Of a DNA stretch of 64,000 bases, positions 17,569 to 26,287 are shown one piece after another. The notes under the pieces were generated by a model that saw nothing but the letters and a program-made list of their open reading frames with translations, searched no databases and had not been told where the DNA came from. The stretch comes from Streptomyces sp. MA5143a. GTDB lineage: Bacteria; Actinomycetota; Actinomycetes; Streptomycetales; Streptomycetaceae. Within the stretch, counting starts at the first letter, position 1. Each line of letters opens with the position of its first letter. A program made the position numbers and the translations under genes. Where the stretch lies: contig NZ_OLMK01000014.1 in assembly GCF_900290235.1 (NCBI RefSeq), positions 62,001 through 126,000 of the forward strand, read 5' to 3'.

Positions 17569-17931
17569 TCAGGTGTTGCTGTTGGCCGGTCCCCCGACCT
17601 GGATTCCGGCCATCCGTGACCACTCGTACGGGCCGGTGCGCACCTTGGCGGCGAACTCGCCGTCGAAGTCCTCGTGCACGGTGACGCCGGCCTTGCGCAC
17701 GGCCTCCTCGGCGATGGCGTGGGTGGGGGCGACGAGGTCGCCCCAGCCGCCGTCCTCGCCCACGAGGACGATGCGGGAGCCGCGCTCGCCGATGTAGGCG
17801 ACCTGGGCCTCGGCGCCGCGGTGCGCTGCCGCGAAGGAGCGGATCTGCTTGGCGAGCCGGGTCGCCTGGCGCTCGGCCTTGGCGGCCCGCTTGGCTTCCT
17901 TGGCCTCGTCTGCCTGCTTGGTGTCTGCCAT
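17569..17931 (-). CDS. Conserved small hypothetical protein
   Basis: A 120-residue soluble protein with a charged Lys/Ala-rich helix (about 1-45, likely coiled coil) and a mixed alpha/beta C-terminal part (VAYIGERGSRIVLVGEDGG, then a GPYEWSRMAG block). Codon use is normal for the organism. I do not recognise a function. It lies between the amidohydrolase and ctaB, all leftward. Confidence 0.65.
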   Translation of the reverse strand: MADTKQADEAKEAKRAAKAERQATRLAKQIRSFAAAHRGAEAQVAYIGERGSRIVLVGEDGGWGDLVAPTHAIAEEAVRKAGVTVHEDFDGEFAAKVRTGPYEWSRMAGIQVGGPANSNT

Positions 17932-17994
17932 GGACAGGATGTTACCGAGGGGTAGACCGGGCTGCGATGGTGGGGCCAGTGGGGTTGGCCACCC

Positions 17995-18984
17995 TCAGCG
18001 GAGGAAGGGGTCCACCGCCACGGCCACGAAGAGGAGGGAGACGTAGGTGATCGACCAGTGGAAGAGGCGCATCTCCTTGAGCTTGGCGCCGGTGACGCCG
18101 CTCTTCGCGCGGTTCTGGAGGGCGTGGGCCTCCCAGAGCCACCAGCCGCCGGTCACCAGGGCGACCGTCGTGTAGAACCAGCCGGTGTAGCCGAGGGGGG
18201 TCAGCAGGAGGGAGACGGCGACCATCACCCAGCTGTAGAGGACGATCTGGCGGGCGACGACCCTGTTGGAGGCGATCACCGGCAGCATGGGCACGCCGAC
18301 GCGGGCGTAGTCGTCCTTCACCTTCATGGACAGCGGCCAGTAGTGCGGCGGGGTCCAGAAGAAGATGACCAGGAAGAGGATCATCGCGGCCCAGGACATC
18401 GAGTCGGTCACCGCGGACCAGCCGATGAGGACCGGCATGCAGCCGGCGATGCCGCCCCACACGATGTTCTGCGCCGTACGCCGTTTGAGGATCATCGTGT
18501 AGACGACGACGTAGAAGAGGAGCGCTCCGAGCGACAGCCAGGCGGACAGCCAGTTGACGAGGACGCCGAACCAGGCGGTGGAGACGACGGCGAGGGTGAT
18601 GCCGAAGACCAGGCCCTCACGCGGGGTGACCATGCCGGTGACGAGGGGGCGCTGCGAGGTGCGCTCCATGAGGGCGTCGATGTCACGGTCGATGTACATG
18701 TTGAGCGCGTTGGCGCCGCCCGCGGAGAGGTAGCCGCCGATACAGGTGGCGAGCACCAGCCAGAGGTCGGGCACGCCCTGCTCCGCGAGGAACATCACCG
18801 GAACGGTGGTGATCAGCAGCAGTTCGATGATCCTCGGCTTGGTGAGGGCCACGAACGCCTTGACGCGGGCCCCGAACGGCCGCTGACCCCGGATGCTGCT
18901 CGTGCTGTTCGCGCCCAGCTCCCCCATGGCCTTAAGGGCATGGGCGGTGCCCCCACCCGGTGGACGGGATTCGACGGCCGTCAC
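17995..18984 (-). CDS. ctaB: Protoheme IX farnesyltransferase (heme O synthase) CtaB
   Basis: A 329-residue UbiA-family prenyltransferase with about nine helices. The allylic diphosphate motif is [15 protein letters not shown] and the second motif [17 protein letters not shown]. It adds farnesyl to heme B to make heme O, the CtaA substrate. I chose the GTG at 18984, five bases after TCAGGGG; the GTG at 18990 overlaps that ribosome site. It is divergent from tkt. Confidence 0.92.
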   Translation of the reverse strand: MTAVESRPPGGGTAHALKAMGELGANSTSSIRGQRPFGARVKAFVALTKPRIIELLLITTVPVMFLAEQGVPDLWLVLATCIGGYLSAGGANALNMYIDRDIDALMERTSQRPLVTGMVTPREGLVFGITLAVVSTAWFGVLVNWLSAWLSLGALLFYVVVYTMILKRRTAQNIVWGGIAGCMPVLIGWSAVTDSMSWAAMILFLVIFFWTPPHYWPLSMKVKDDYARVGVPMLPVIASNRVVARQIVLYSWVMVAVSLLLTPLGYTGWFYTTVALVTGGWWLWEAHALQNRAKSGVTGAKLKEMRLFHWSITYVSLLFVAVAVDPFLR

Positions 18985-19357
18985 GCACACCCCTGACAGA
19001 GACTCCCAGCGAGCACCACGGATGTGAACTCCCCGTAACGGCTCGCGCGTACCACGCCACTGTAGACGTTGCCCAGAGCCAGCCTTTCAACGGGGTCGGG
19101 TCGTGTTGGACGGCGTGCCCGGACGAGCCGAACACACTTCGGTTGAGCAGTCGGATGAGCGGCTGCGTATTCAGATGTCGAGCGATCGAACCGGCTGGTC
19201 TCACCATGCGGAACGACCGGTCGGGAGGCGGATCCGGGACGGTCCCGGCAGTCTGGAATGACTCGAAAAAATGCGCGTTGTCACAGGGGTAGGCTCGACT
19301 GCGGCCGGCGCCCCGAGAACGCCGGCACCGGACATGTGAGAGGAGCCCTGACCCAGG
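18985..19357. other. Divergent promoter region between ctaB and tkt
   Basis: About 370 bases with no credible gene. It is somewhat less GC-rich than its surroundings. A TAGGCT hexamer at 19290-19295 could be a -10 box for tkt, but no well-spaced -35 is seen. It must hold promoters for ctaB and for the pentose phosphate operon. Confidence 0.5.
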
Positions 19358-21445
19358 GTGAGCACCAAGCCGACCACTACAGACCTCGCGTGGACCGAGT
19401 TGGACCAGCGGGCCGTCGACACCGCACGCGTCCTGGCCGCCGACGCCGTACAGAAGGTCGGCAACGGCCATCCCGGTACGGCCATGAGCCTCGCGCCCGC
19501 CGCGTACACCCTCTTCCAGAAGGTGATGCGCCACGACCCCGCCGACCCGGACTGGGTGGGCCGTGACCGGTTCGTCCTGTCCGCCGGCCACTCCTCCCTG
19601 ACGCTGTACATCCAGCTGTACCTGGGCGGCTTCGGTCTGGAGCTGGAGGACCTGGAGTCCTTCCGCACCTGGGGCTCGAAGACGCCGGGCCACCCCGAGT
19701 ACGGGCACACCAAGGGTGTGGAGACGACGACCGGGCCGCTCGGCCAGGGTGTCGCCAACGCCGTCGGCATGGCCATGGCCGCCCGCTACGAGCGCGGTCT
19801 GTTCGACCCGGAGGCCGCCACCGGCGAGTCGCCGTTCGACCACCACATCTTCGTGATCGCCGGTGACGGGTGCCTCCAGGAGGGCATCTCCGCCGAGGCG
19901 TCGTCGCTGGCCGGGCACCAGAAGCTCGGCAACCTGATCATGCTGTGGGACGACAACCACATCTCGATCGAGGGCGACACCGAGACTGCCGTCTCCGAGG
20001 ACACCGCCAAGCGGTACGAGGCGTACGGCTGGCATGTGCAGCGGGTGGAGCCCAAGGAGGACGGCGACCTCGACCCGGCCGCGCTGTTCGAGGCGATCGA
20101 GACCGCGAAGGCCGTCACCGACAGGCCGTCGTTCATCGCGATGCGCTCCATCATCGCCTGGCCCGCCCCGAACGCGCAGAACACCGAGGCCGCGCACGGC
20201 TCGGCACTCGGCGAGGACGAGGTCGCGGCCACCAAGCGGGTCCTGGGCTTCGACCCGGAGAAGCACTTCGAGGTCACCGACGAGGTCATCGCGCACACGC
20301 GTGGCCTGGGCGACCGCGGCCAGGCGGCCCGCGCCGTGTGGGAGAAGTCGTACCAGCAGTGGCGGGACAACAACCCCGAGCGCGCCGCCGAGTACGAGCG
20401 CGTCGCGGCCGGTGAGCTGCCCGAGGGCTGGGAGTCGCACCTGCCGGTGTTCGAGGAGGGCAAGGGTGTCGCCACCCGTGCCGCGTCCGGCAAGGTGCTC
20501 CAGGCGCTCGGCGCGGTCATCCCCGAGCTGTGGGGCGGCTCCGCCGACCTCGCCGGCTCGAACAACACCACGATCGACAAGACGTCGTCGTTCCTCCCGG
20601 CGGACAACCCGCTGCCCGAGGCCAACCCCTACGGCCGCACCATCCACTTCGGCATCCGCGAGCACGCCATGGCCGCCGAGATGAACGGCATCGCGCTGCA
20701 CGGCAACACCCGTATCTTCGGCGGCACCTTCCTGGTGTTCTCCGACTACATGCGCAACGCCGTCCGGCTCTCCGCGCTGATGCACCTGCCGGTGACGTAC
20801 GTGTGGACGCACGACTCCATCGGTCTCGGCGAGGACGGCCCCACCCACCAGCCGGTCGAACACCTGGCCTCGCTGCGCGCCATCCCCGGTCTGAACGTCG
20901 TCCGTCCGGCCGACGCCAACGAGACGGCGATCGCCTGGCGCGAGATCCTCAAGCGCTGGACGAAGGAGTGGGGCAAGGGCGCTCCGCACGGCCTCGCGCT
21001 GACCCGTCAGGGCGTACCGACGTACGAGCCCAACGAGGGCGCGGCCAAGGGCGGTTACGTGCTCTTCGAGGCCGACGGCGGCGACGCCCAGGTCATTCTG
21101 ATCGCGACCGGCTCCGAGGTGCACGTGGCCGTGGAGGCCCGCGAGCAGCTCCAGGCGCAGGGCGTGCCGACCCGTGTGGTGTCGATGCCCTCCGTCGAGT
21201 GGTTCGAGGAGCAGGACCAGGGGTACCGGGACAGCGTCCTGCCGCCGTCCGTCAAGGCACGTGTCGCCGTCGAGGCCGGGATCGGACTGACCTGGCACCG
21301 GTACGTCGGTGACGCCGGCCGCATCGTCTCGCTGGAGCACTTCGGCGCTTCGGCCGACGGCAAGGTGCTCTTCAAGGAGTTCGGCTTCACCGCGGAGAAC
21401 GTGGCCGCCGCCGCGCGGGAATCGCTCGCGGCCGCCCAGCGCTGA
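19358..21445 (+). CDS. tkt: Transketolase
   Basis: A 695-residue transketolase, GTG start. Thiamine diphosphate motif: AGDGCLQEGISAEA to LIMLWDDNH. The early NGHPGTAMSLAPAAYTLF and the central SDYMRNAVRLSALMHLPVTYVWTHDS match the family, including catalytic His/Asp positions. It moves two-carbon units in the non-oxidative pentose phosphate pathway. It leads the operon tkt-tal-zwf-opcA-pgl. Confidence 0.96.
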   Translation: MSTKPTTTDLAWTELDQRAVDTARVLAADAVQKVGNGHPGTAMSLAPAAYTLFQKVMRHDPADPDWVGRDRFVLSAGHSSLTLYIQLYLGGFGLELEDLESFRTWGSKTPGHPEYGHTKGVETTTGPLGQGVANAVGMAMAARYERGLFDPEAATGESPFDHHIFVIAGDGCLQEGISAEASSLAGHQKLGNLIMLWDDNHISIEGDTETAVSEDTAKRYEAYGWHVQRVEPKEDGDLDPAALFEAIETAKAVTDRPSFIAMRSIIAWPAPNAQNTEAAHGSALGEDEVAATKRVLGFDPEKHFEVTDEVIAHTRGLGDRGQAARAVWEKSYQQWRDNNPERAAEYERVAAGELPEGWESHLPVFEEGKGVATRAASGKVLQALGAVIPELWGGSADLAGSNNTTIDKTSSFLPADNPLPEANPYGRTIHFGIREHAMAAEMNGIALHGNTRIFGGTFLVFSDYMRNAVRLSALMHLPVTYVWTHDSIGLGEDGPTHQPVEHLASLRAIPGLNVVRPADANETAIAWREILKRWTKEWGKGAPHGLALTRQGVPTYEPNEGAAKGGYVLFEADGGDAQVILIATGSEVHVAVEAREQLQAQGVPTRVVSMPSVEWFEEQDQGYRDSVLPPSVKARVAVEAGIGLTWHRYVGDAGRIVSLEHFGASADGKVLFKEFGFTAENVAAAARESLAAAQR

Positions 21446-21478
21446 CGCTCACATACGACACGTAGGAGATGTAATTCC

Positions 21479-22597
21479 ATGACAGACGCACTCAAGCGCC
21501 TCTCCGAGGAAGGCGTGGCGATCTGGCTGGACGACCTGTCGCGCAAGCGCATCACGTCCGGCAACCTCGCCGAGCTGATCGACCAGCAGCACGTCGTGGG
21601 CGTCACCACCAACCCTTCGATCTTCCAGAAGGCGATCTCCCAGGGTGACGGCTACGACCAGCAGCTGTCGGACCTCGCGGCCCGCAAGGTGACCGTCGAG
21701 GAGGCCATCCGCATGATCACGACGGCGGACGTCCGTGACGCCGCCGACATCCTGCGCCCCGTCTTCGACGCGACCGACGGCCAGGACGGCCGGGTCTCCA
21801 TCGAGGTCGACCCCCGGCTGGCCCACAACACCAAGGCGACGGTCGCCGAGGCCAAGCAGCTCGCCTGGCTGGTGGACCGCCCCAACACCCTGATCAAGAT
21901 CCCGGCGACGATGGGCGGCCTGCCGGCCATCACCGAGGTCATCGGCCTCGGCATCAGCGTCAACGTCACGCTGATCTTCTCGCTGGAGCGCTACCGCCAG
22001 GTGATGGACGCCTACCTGGCCGGACTGGAGAAGGCCAAGGAGCGCGGCCTCGACCTGTCGAAGATCCACTCGGTGGCGTCGTTCTTCGTGTCCCGCGTGG
22101 ACACCGAGATCGACAAGCGCCTCGACGCGCAGGGCACGCCCGAGGCCAAGGCCGCGCGCGGCAAGGCCGGCGTCGCCAACGCGCGCCTCGCCTACCAGGC
22201 GTACGAGGAGGTCTTCAGCGGCGAGCGCTGGGCGGCCCTGGAGAGCGCGGGCGCGAACAAGCAGCGTCCGCTGTGGGCCTCGACCGGCGTCAAGGACCCG
22301 GCGTACAAGCCCACCCTGTACGTCGACGAGCTGGTGGCTCCGAACACGGTGAACACCATGCCGGAGGCCACCCTGGAGGCCACCGCGGACAGCGGTGAGA
22401 TCCGCGGCGACGCGGTCGCCGGGACGTACGAGCAGGCCCGTGCCGAGCTGGACGCGGTCGAGAAGCTCGGCATCTCGTACGACGAGGTCGTCCAGCTGCT
22501 GGAGGACGAGGGCGTCGAGAAGTTCGAGGCGTCCTGGAACGACCTGCTCAAGTCGACCGAGGCGGAGCTGAAGCGCCTCGCACCCTCGGAGGGCTGA
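21479..22597 (+). CDS. tal: Transaldolase
   Basis: A 372-residue transaldolase of the bacterial long type. The Schiff-base Lys is in [30 protein letters not shown] marks the N-terminus and [19 protein letters not shown] the barrel. ATG follows GGAG by nine bases. It transfers dihydroxyacetone units between sugar phosphates. Downstream zwf begins five bases after its stop. Confidence 0.95.
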   Translation: MTDALKRLSEEGVAIWLDDLSRKRITSGNLAELIDQQHVVGVTTNPSIFQKAISQGDGYDQQLSDLAARKVTVEEAIRMITTADVRDAADILRPVFDATDGQDGRVSIEVDPRLAHNTKATVAEAKQLAWLVDRPNTLIKIPATMGGLPAITEVIGLGISVNVTLIFSLERYRQVMDAYLAGLEKAKERGLDLSKIHSVASFFVSRVDTEIDKRLDAQGTPEAKAARGKAGVANARLAYQAYEEVFSGERWAALESAGANKQRPLWASTGVKDPAYKPTLYVDELVAPNTVNTMPEATLEATADSGEIRGDAVAGTYEQARAELDAVEKLGISYDEVVQLLEDEGVEKFEASWNDLLKSTEAELKRLAPSEG

Positions 22598-22602
22598 ACA
22601 CC

Positions 22603-24126
22603 TTGTCGAGCAGCAATCCGCTGCGTGACGCCGCGGACCGACGGCTCCCGCGTATCGCGGGGCCGTCGGGCCTGGTCATCTTCGGCGTCACAGGCGACTT
22701 GTCACGCAAGAAGCTGATGCCTGCCGTGTACGACCTCGCCAACCGCGGACTGCTGCCGCCGGGCTTCTCGCTCGTCGGTTTCGCGCGCCGTGAATGGGCG
22801 CACGAGGACTTCGCGCAGGAGGTCCACGACGCGGTCAAGGAGCATGCCCGCACCCCCTTCCGCGAGGAGGTCTGGCAGCAGCTCATCCAGGGCATGCGGT
22901 TCGTCCAGGGCACCTTCGACGACGACGTGTCGTTCGAGCGGCTGCGCGACACGATCCAGGAGCTGGACAAGGCGCAGGGCACCGGTGGCAACTTCGCCTT
23001 CTACCTCTCCGTACCGCCGTCCGCGTTCCCGGTCGTGATCCAGCAGCTGAAGAAGCACGGGCTGGCCGACCAGTCGAGCGGTTCCTGGCGGCGCGCGGTC
23101 ATCGAGAAGCCCTTCGGCCACGACCTGAAGTCGGCCGAGGAGCTCAACGCGATCGTCCACGAGGTCTTCGCCCCGGACCAGGTCTTCCGCATCGACCACT
23201 ACCTGGGCAAGGAGACGGTCCAGAACATCCTGGCGCTCCGGTTCGCCAACACGATGTTCGAGCCGATCTGGAACCGGTCCTTCGTGGACCATGTGCAGAT
23301 CACCATGGCCGAGGACATCGGCATCGGTGGCCGCGCCGGCTACTACGACGGCATCGGCGCCGCCCGTGACGTCATCCAGAACCACCTGCTCCAGCTGATG
23401 GCGCTGACCGCGATGGAGGAGCCGGCCTCCTTCGACGCGGACGCGCTCGCGGCGGAGAAGACCAAGGTCCTCGGCGCGGTACGGCTGCCGCGGGACCTCG
23501 GCCGGGACACCGTGTTCGCGCAGTACGCGGCCGGCTGGCAGGGCGGCGAGAAGGTCATCGGCTACCTCGAAGAGGACGGCATCGACCGCAAGTCGAAGAC
23601 CGACACGTACGCCGCGATCAAGGTGGAGGTCGACAACCGCCGCTGGGCGGGTGTGCCGTTCTATCTGCGGACCGGCAAGCGCCTCGGCCGCCGGGTGACC
23701 GAGATCGCCGTGGTCTTCCAGCGGGCGCCCCACTCCCCCTTCGACTCCACCGCCACCGAGGAACTCGGCCAGAACGCGATCGTCATCCGCGTCCAGCCCG
23801 ACGAGGGCGTCACCGTCCGCTTCGGCTCCAAGGTGCCCGGCACCTCGATGGAGATCCGGGACGTGTCGATGGACTTCGCGTACGGCGAGTCGTTCACGGA
23901 GTCCAGCCCCGAGGCGTACGAGCGGCTGATCCTCGACGTCCTGCTCGGTGACTCGAACCTCTTCCCGCGCACAGAGGAGGTCGAGCTGTCCTGGAAGATC
24001 CTCGACCCGATCGAGGAGTACTGGGACAAGCACGGCAGGCCCGCCCAGTACCAGGCCGGTACCTGGGGCCCCGTCGAGGCGGACGAGATGCTCGAACGAG
24101 ACGGACGGAGCTGGCGCCGGCCATGA
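22603..24126 (+). CDS. zwf: Glucose-6-phosphate 1-dehydrogenase
   Basis: A 507-residue enzyme that makes 6-phosphogluconolactone and NADPH. The nucleotide site is VIFGVTGDLSRKKLMPA and the substrate site RIDHYLGKETVQN. Translation starts at TTG (22603), nine bases after GGAGGG inside the end of tal; no ATG or GTG closer fits the conserved N-terminus. The stop overlaps the opcA ATG. Confidence 0.95.
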   Translation: MSSSNPLRDAADRRLPRIAGPSGLVIFGVTGDLSRKKLMPAVYDLANRGLLPPGFSLVGFARREWAHEDFAQEVHDAVKEHARTPFREEVWQQLIQGMRFVQGTFDDDVSFERLRDTIQELDKAQGTGGNFAFYLSVPPSAFPVVIQQLKKHGLADQSSGSWRRAVIEKPFGHDLKSAEELNAIVHEVFAPDQVFRIDHYLGKETVQNILALRFANTMFEPIWNRSFVDHVQITMAEDIGIGGRAGYYDGIGAARDVIQNHLLQLMALTAMEEPASFDADALAAEKTKVLGAVRLPRDLGRDTVFAQYAAGWQGGEKVIGYLEEDGIDRKSKTDTYAAIKVEVDNRRWAGVPFYLRTGKRLGRRVTEIAVVFQRAPHSPFDSTATEELGQNAIVIRVQPDEGVTVRFGSKVPGTSMEIRDVSMDFAYGESFTESSPEAYERLILDVLLGDSNLFPRTEEVELSWKILDPIEEYWDKHGRPAQYQAGTWGPVEADEMLERDGRSWRRP

Positions 24127-25409
24127 AGACAGACCTCACGGACACCACCGCCAGCAAGATCAACAAGGCGCTCGTCAAGGCGCGCCGCGCGATCGGCACG
24201 CCGGCCGTGGGCATGGTGCTCACGCTGGTCATCGTCACGGACGAGGAGAACGCGTACGACGCGCTGAAGGCCGCGAACGACGCGTCCCGCGAGCATCCCT
24301 CGCGCACGCTCGTGGTCATCAAGCGGGTCTCGCGCGGTCCCCGGGACCGGACGAAGTCCCGCCTCGACGCCGAGGTGCGGGTGGGCGCCGACGCGGGCGC
24401 CGGCGAGACGGTCGTCCTCCGGCTGTACGGCGAGGTCGCGGACCACGCCCAGTCGGTGGTGCTGCCGCTGCTGCTGCCGGACGCGCCGGTCGTGGTGTGG
24501 TGGCCGGTCACCGCGCCGCTCGACCCGGCCCGTGATCCGCTGGGCGCGCTCGCCCAGCGGCGGGTCACCGACAGCTACTCCGCCGAGAAGCCGATCGACG
24601 AGCTGCGGGCCCGCGCCGACAACTACGAGCCCGGCGACACGGATCTCGCCTGGACGCGGATCACCCCGTGGCGTTCCATGCTGGCGGCCGCGCTCGACCA
24701 GGTGGACTGCGAGGTCATCTCCGCGGAGGTGCACGGCGAGCAGTACAACCCGAGCGTGGAGCTGCTGGCGATGTGGCTCGCGGACCGGCTGCACGTCCAT
24801 GTGCGGCGCGGGGTGTCGGCGGGCCCCGGCCTGAACGAGGTGCGGATGCTGACCAGCACCGGCCCCATCCGGCTGTACCGGCCCTCCGGCGGTCTCGCCC
24901 TCCTCACGCTGGAGGACCAGCCGGACCGGGCGGTGGCGCTCAAGCGCCGCGAGACGTCCGAGCTGCTGGCGGAGGAACTGCGCCGACTGGACCCGGACGA
25001 CACGTACGCCTCGGCGCTGCGGTTCGGGGTGGACCGGCTGGGCGGCTCCACGGGGAGCGCGCTGCCGGGCGGGACGACGTCCGAGACGACGCCTGCTTCG
25101 GCGTCGGCGTCGGCTTCGGCGTCGGCGTCGGCGTCGGCCGGGGGCGTGGCTTCTTCGGGAGGCGCAGGGTCGGCCCTGTCCTTGGGAGGCGGGTCGTCCT
25201 CGGTGGCGGACACCTCGCGTGCGGACACGGCTTCGACGGCCGCTTCCGGTTCGGCTTCTGCGTCCGCTTCGGCTTCTACGTCCGCTTCGGCTTCTGCGTC
25301 CGCTTCGCTGGCTCTGCCGGCGTTGGCGGCCGGTGGTGACGGCGACGGCGACGGCGAGCGGCCCACGCCGGCGCAGATGCCGCCCGTGAAGAAGGCGGCC
25401 TCGAGTTGA
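24123..25409 (+). CDS. opcA: OpcA, assembly/activity factor for glucose-6-phosphate dehydrogenase, with Ser/Ala-rich tail
   Basis: A 428-residue OpcA. The first 310 or so residues match the family (MVLTLVIVTDEENAYDALK, LLLPDAPVVVWWPV, WTRITPWRSMLAAALDQ). OpcA is needed for full activity of Zwf in actinobacteria and cyanobacteria, and it follows zwf with an ATGA overlap. Residues about 315-410 are an unusual low-complexity stretch of Ser-Ala repeats and Gly/Ser runs encoded by near-identical hexamers, ahead of a short conserved-looking PVKKAASS end. The tail is likely disordered. Confidence 0.92.
   Translation: MKTDLTDTTASKINKALVKARRAIGTPAVGMVLTLVIVTDEENAYDALKAANDASREHPSRTLVVIKRVSRGPRDRTKSRLDAEVRVGADAGAGETVVLRLYGEVADHAQSVVLPLLLPDAPVVVWWPVTAPLDPARDPLGALAQRRVTDSYSAEKPIDELRARADNYEPGDTDLAWTRITPWRSMLAAALDQVDCEVISAEVHGEQYNPSVELLAMWLADRLHVHVRRGVSAGPGLNEVRMLTSTGPIRLYRPSGGLALLTLEDQPDRAVALKRRETSELLAEELRRLDPDDTYASALRFGVDRLGGSTGSALPGGTTSETTPASASASASASASASAGGVASSGGAGSALSLGGGSSSVADTSRADTASTAASGSASASASASTSASASASASLALPALAAGGDGDGDGERPTPAQMPPVKKAASS
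25095..25310 (+). repeat. Hexanucleotide microsatellite inside opcA
   Basis: Two tracts of TCGGCG / TCGGCT / TCCGCT hexamers (about 25097-25139 and 25242-25310) code for Ser-Ala repeats. All units are multiples of three, so copy changes keep the frame. Confidence 0.8.
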
Positions 25410-26188
25410 GTACTCCTCAGCTGGTCGTGCACCGCGACAAGGAGCTGATGGCGCAGGCGGCGGCCGCCCGGTTGATCACCAAGGTCGTGGACGCGCAGGC
25501 CTCGCGCGGCTACGCCTCGGTGGTCCTCACCGGTGGCCGCAACGGCAACGGTCTGCTCGCCGCGCTGGCGGCGGCGCCCGCGCGGGACGCCGTCGACTGG
25601 GGCCGGCTGGACCTGTGGTGGGGTGACGAGCGGTTCCTGCCCGAGGGCGACCCCGAGCGGAACGTCACCCAGGCGAGGGAGGCGCTGCTGGACTCGGTGC
25701 CGCTGGACCCGAAGCGGGTGCACGCGATGCCCGCGTCGGACGGGCCATGGGGCACCGATGTGGACTCGGCGGCCGCCGCGTACGCGGAGGAGCTCGCGCG
25801 GGCGGCCGGGCCGGAGAACCACGGCTCGGTGCCGACGTTCGACGTGCTGATGCTGGGCGTCGGCCCCGACACGCATGTGGCGTCGCTGTTCCCGGAACTG
25901 CCGGCCGTACGGGAGACCGAGCGGACGGTGGTCGGGGTGCGGGGAGCGCCGAAGCCCCCGCCCACCCGGGTCACCCTGACGTTGCCGGCGATCCGCTCGG
26001 CGCGCGAGGTGTGGCTGCTGGCGGCCGGCGAGGACAAGGCGAGGGCGGCTGCCATCGGTCTGTCCGGCGCCGGTGAGATCCAGGCGCCGGTCGCGGGCGC
26101 GTACGGAAGGTCCCGCACGCTGTGGCTCCTGGACGCGGCGGCGGCGTCCCAGCTTCCCCGCTCGCTGTACCCGCCGGCGTCTCCCTGA
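25406..26188 (+). CDS. pgl: 6-phosphogluconolactonase
   Basis: A 260-residue lactonase of the DevB/SOL type. Motifs are VVLTGGRNGNGLLAAL, DLWWGDERFLPEGDPERN and LMLGVGPDTHVASLFPE. It hydrolyses the Zwf product. The start is a TTG (25406) sharing bases with the opcA TGA (TTGA), so it is translationally coupled. Last gene of the operon, followed by a large hairpin. One family position is slightly unusual (GRNGNG rather than GGRTP-like), not disabling. Confidence 0.93.
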   Translation: MSTPQLVVHRDKELMAQAAAARLITKVVDAQASRGYASVVLTGGRNGNGLLAALAAAPARDAVDWGRLDLWWGDERFLPEGDPERNVTQAREALLDSVPLDPKRVHAMPASDGPWGTDVDSAAAAYAEELARAAGPENHGSVPTFDVLMLGVGPDTHVASLFPELPAVRETERTVVGVRGAPKPPPTRVTLTLPAIRSAREVWLLAAGEDKARAAAIGLSGAGEIQAPVAGAYGRSRTLWLLDAAAASQLPRSLYPPASP

Positions 26189-26194
26189 GGGACA

Positions 26195-26265
26195 CGGTTC
26201 CCCGCGCCCCTGAAGGCGCACAGCACGGGGCGCGGCCCCTGCTGTGCGAGGGGCGCGGGGAACCG
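26195..26265. terminator. Nested triple-stem hairpin between pgl and the MFS gene
   Basis: The outer arms (17 bp, 26195-26211 with 26249-26265), middle arms (9 bp, 26217-26225 with 26240-26248) and inner arms (5 bp, GGGGC/GCCCC) are all perfect, with one 5-base bulge. It separates convergent genes and should stop both. The arm sequence with GGTTCCCCGCGCCCCT resembles a palindromic unit common between Streptomyces genes. Confidence 0.8.
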
Positions 26266-26287
26266 CGCGATCGACCACGAACCACCG

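Noticed and set aside
18932..21340. An 802-codon minus-strand frame opposite tkt
   Set aside because: Antisense shadow of transketolase, which is unmistakable on the plus strand.
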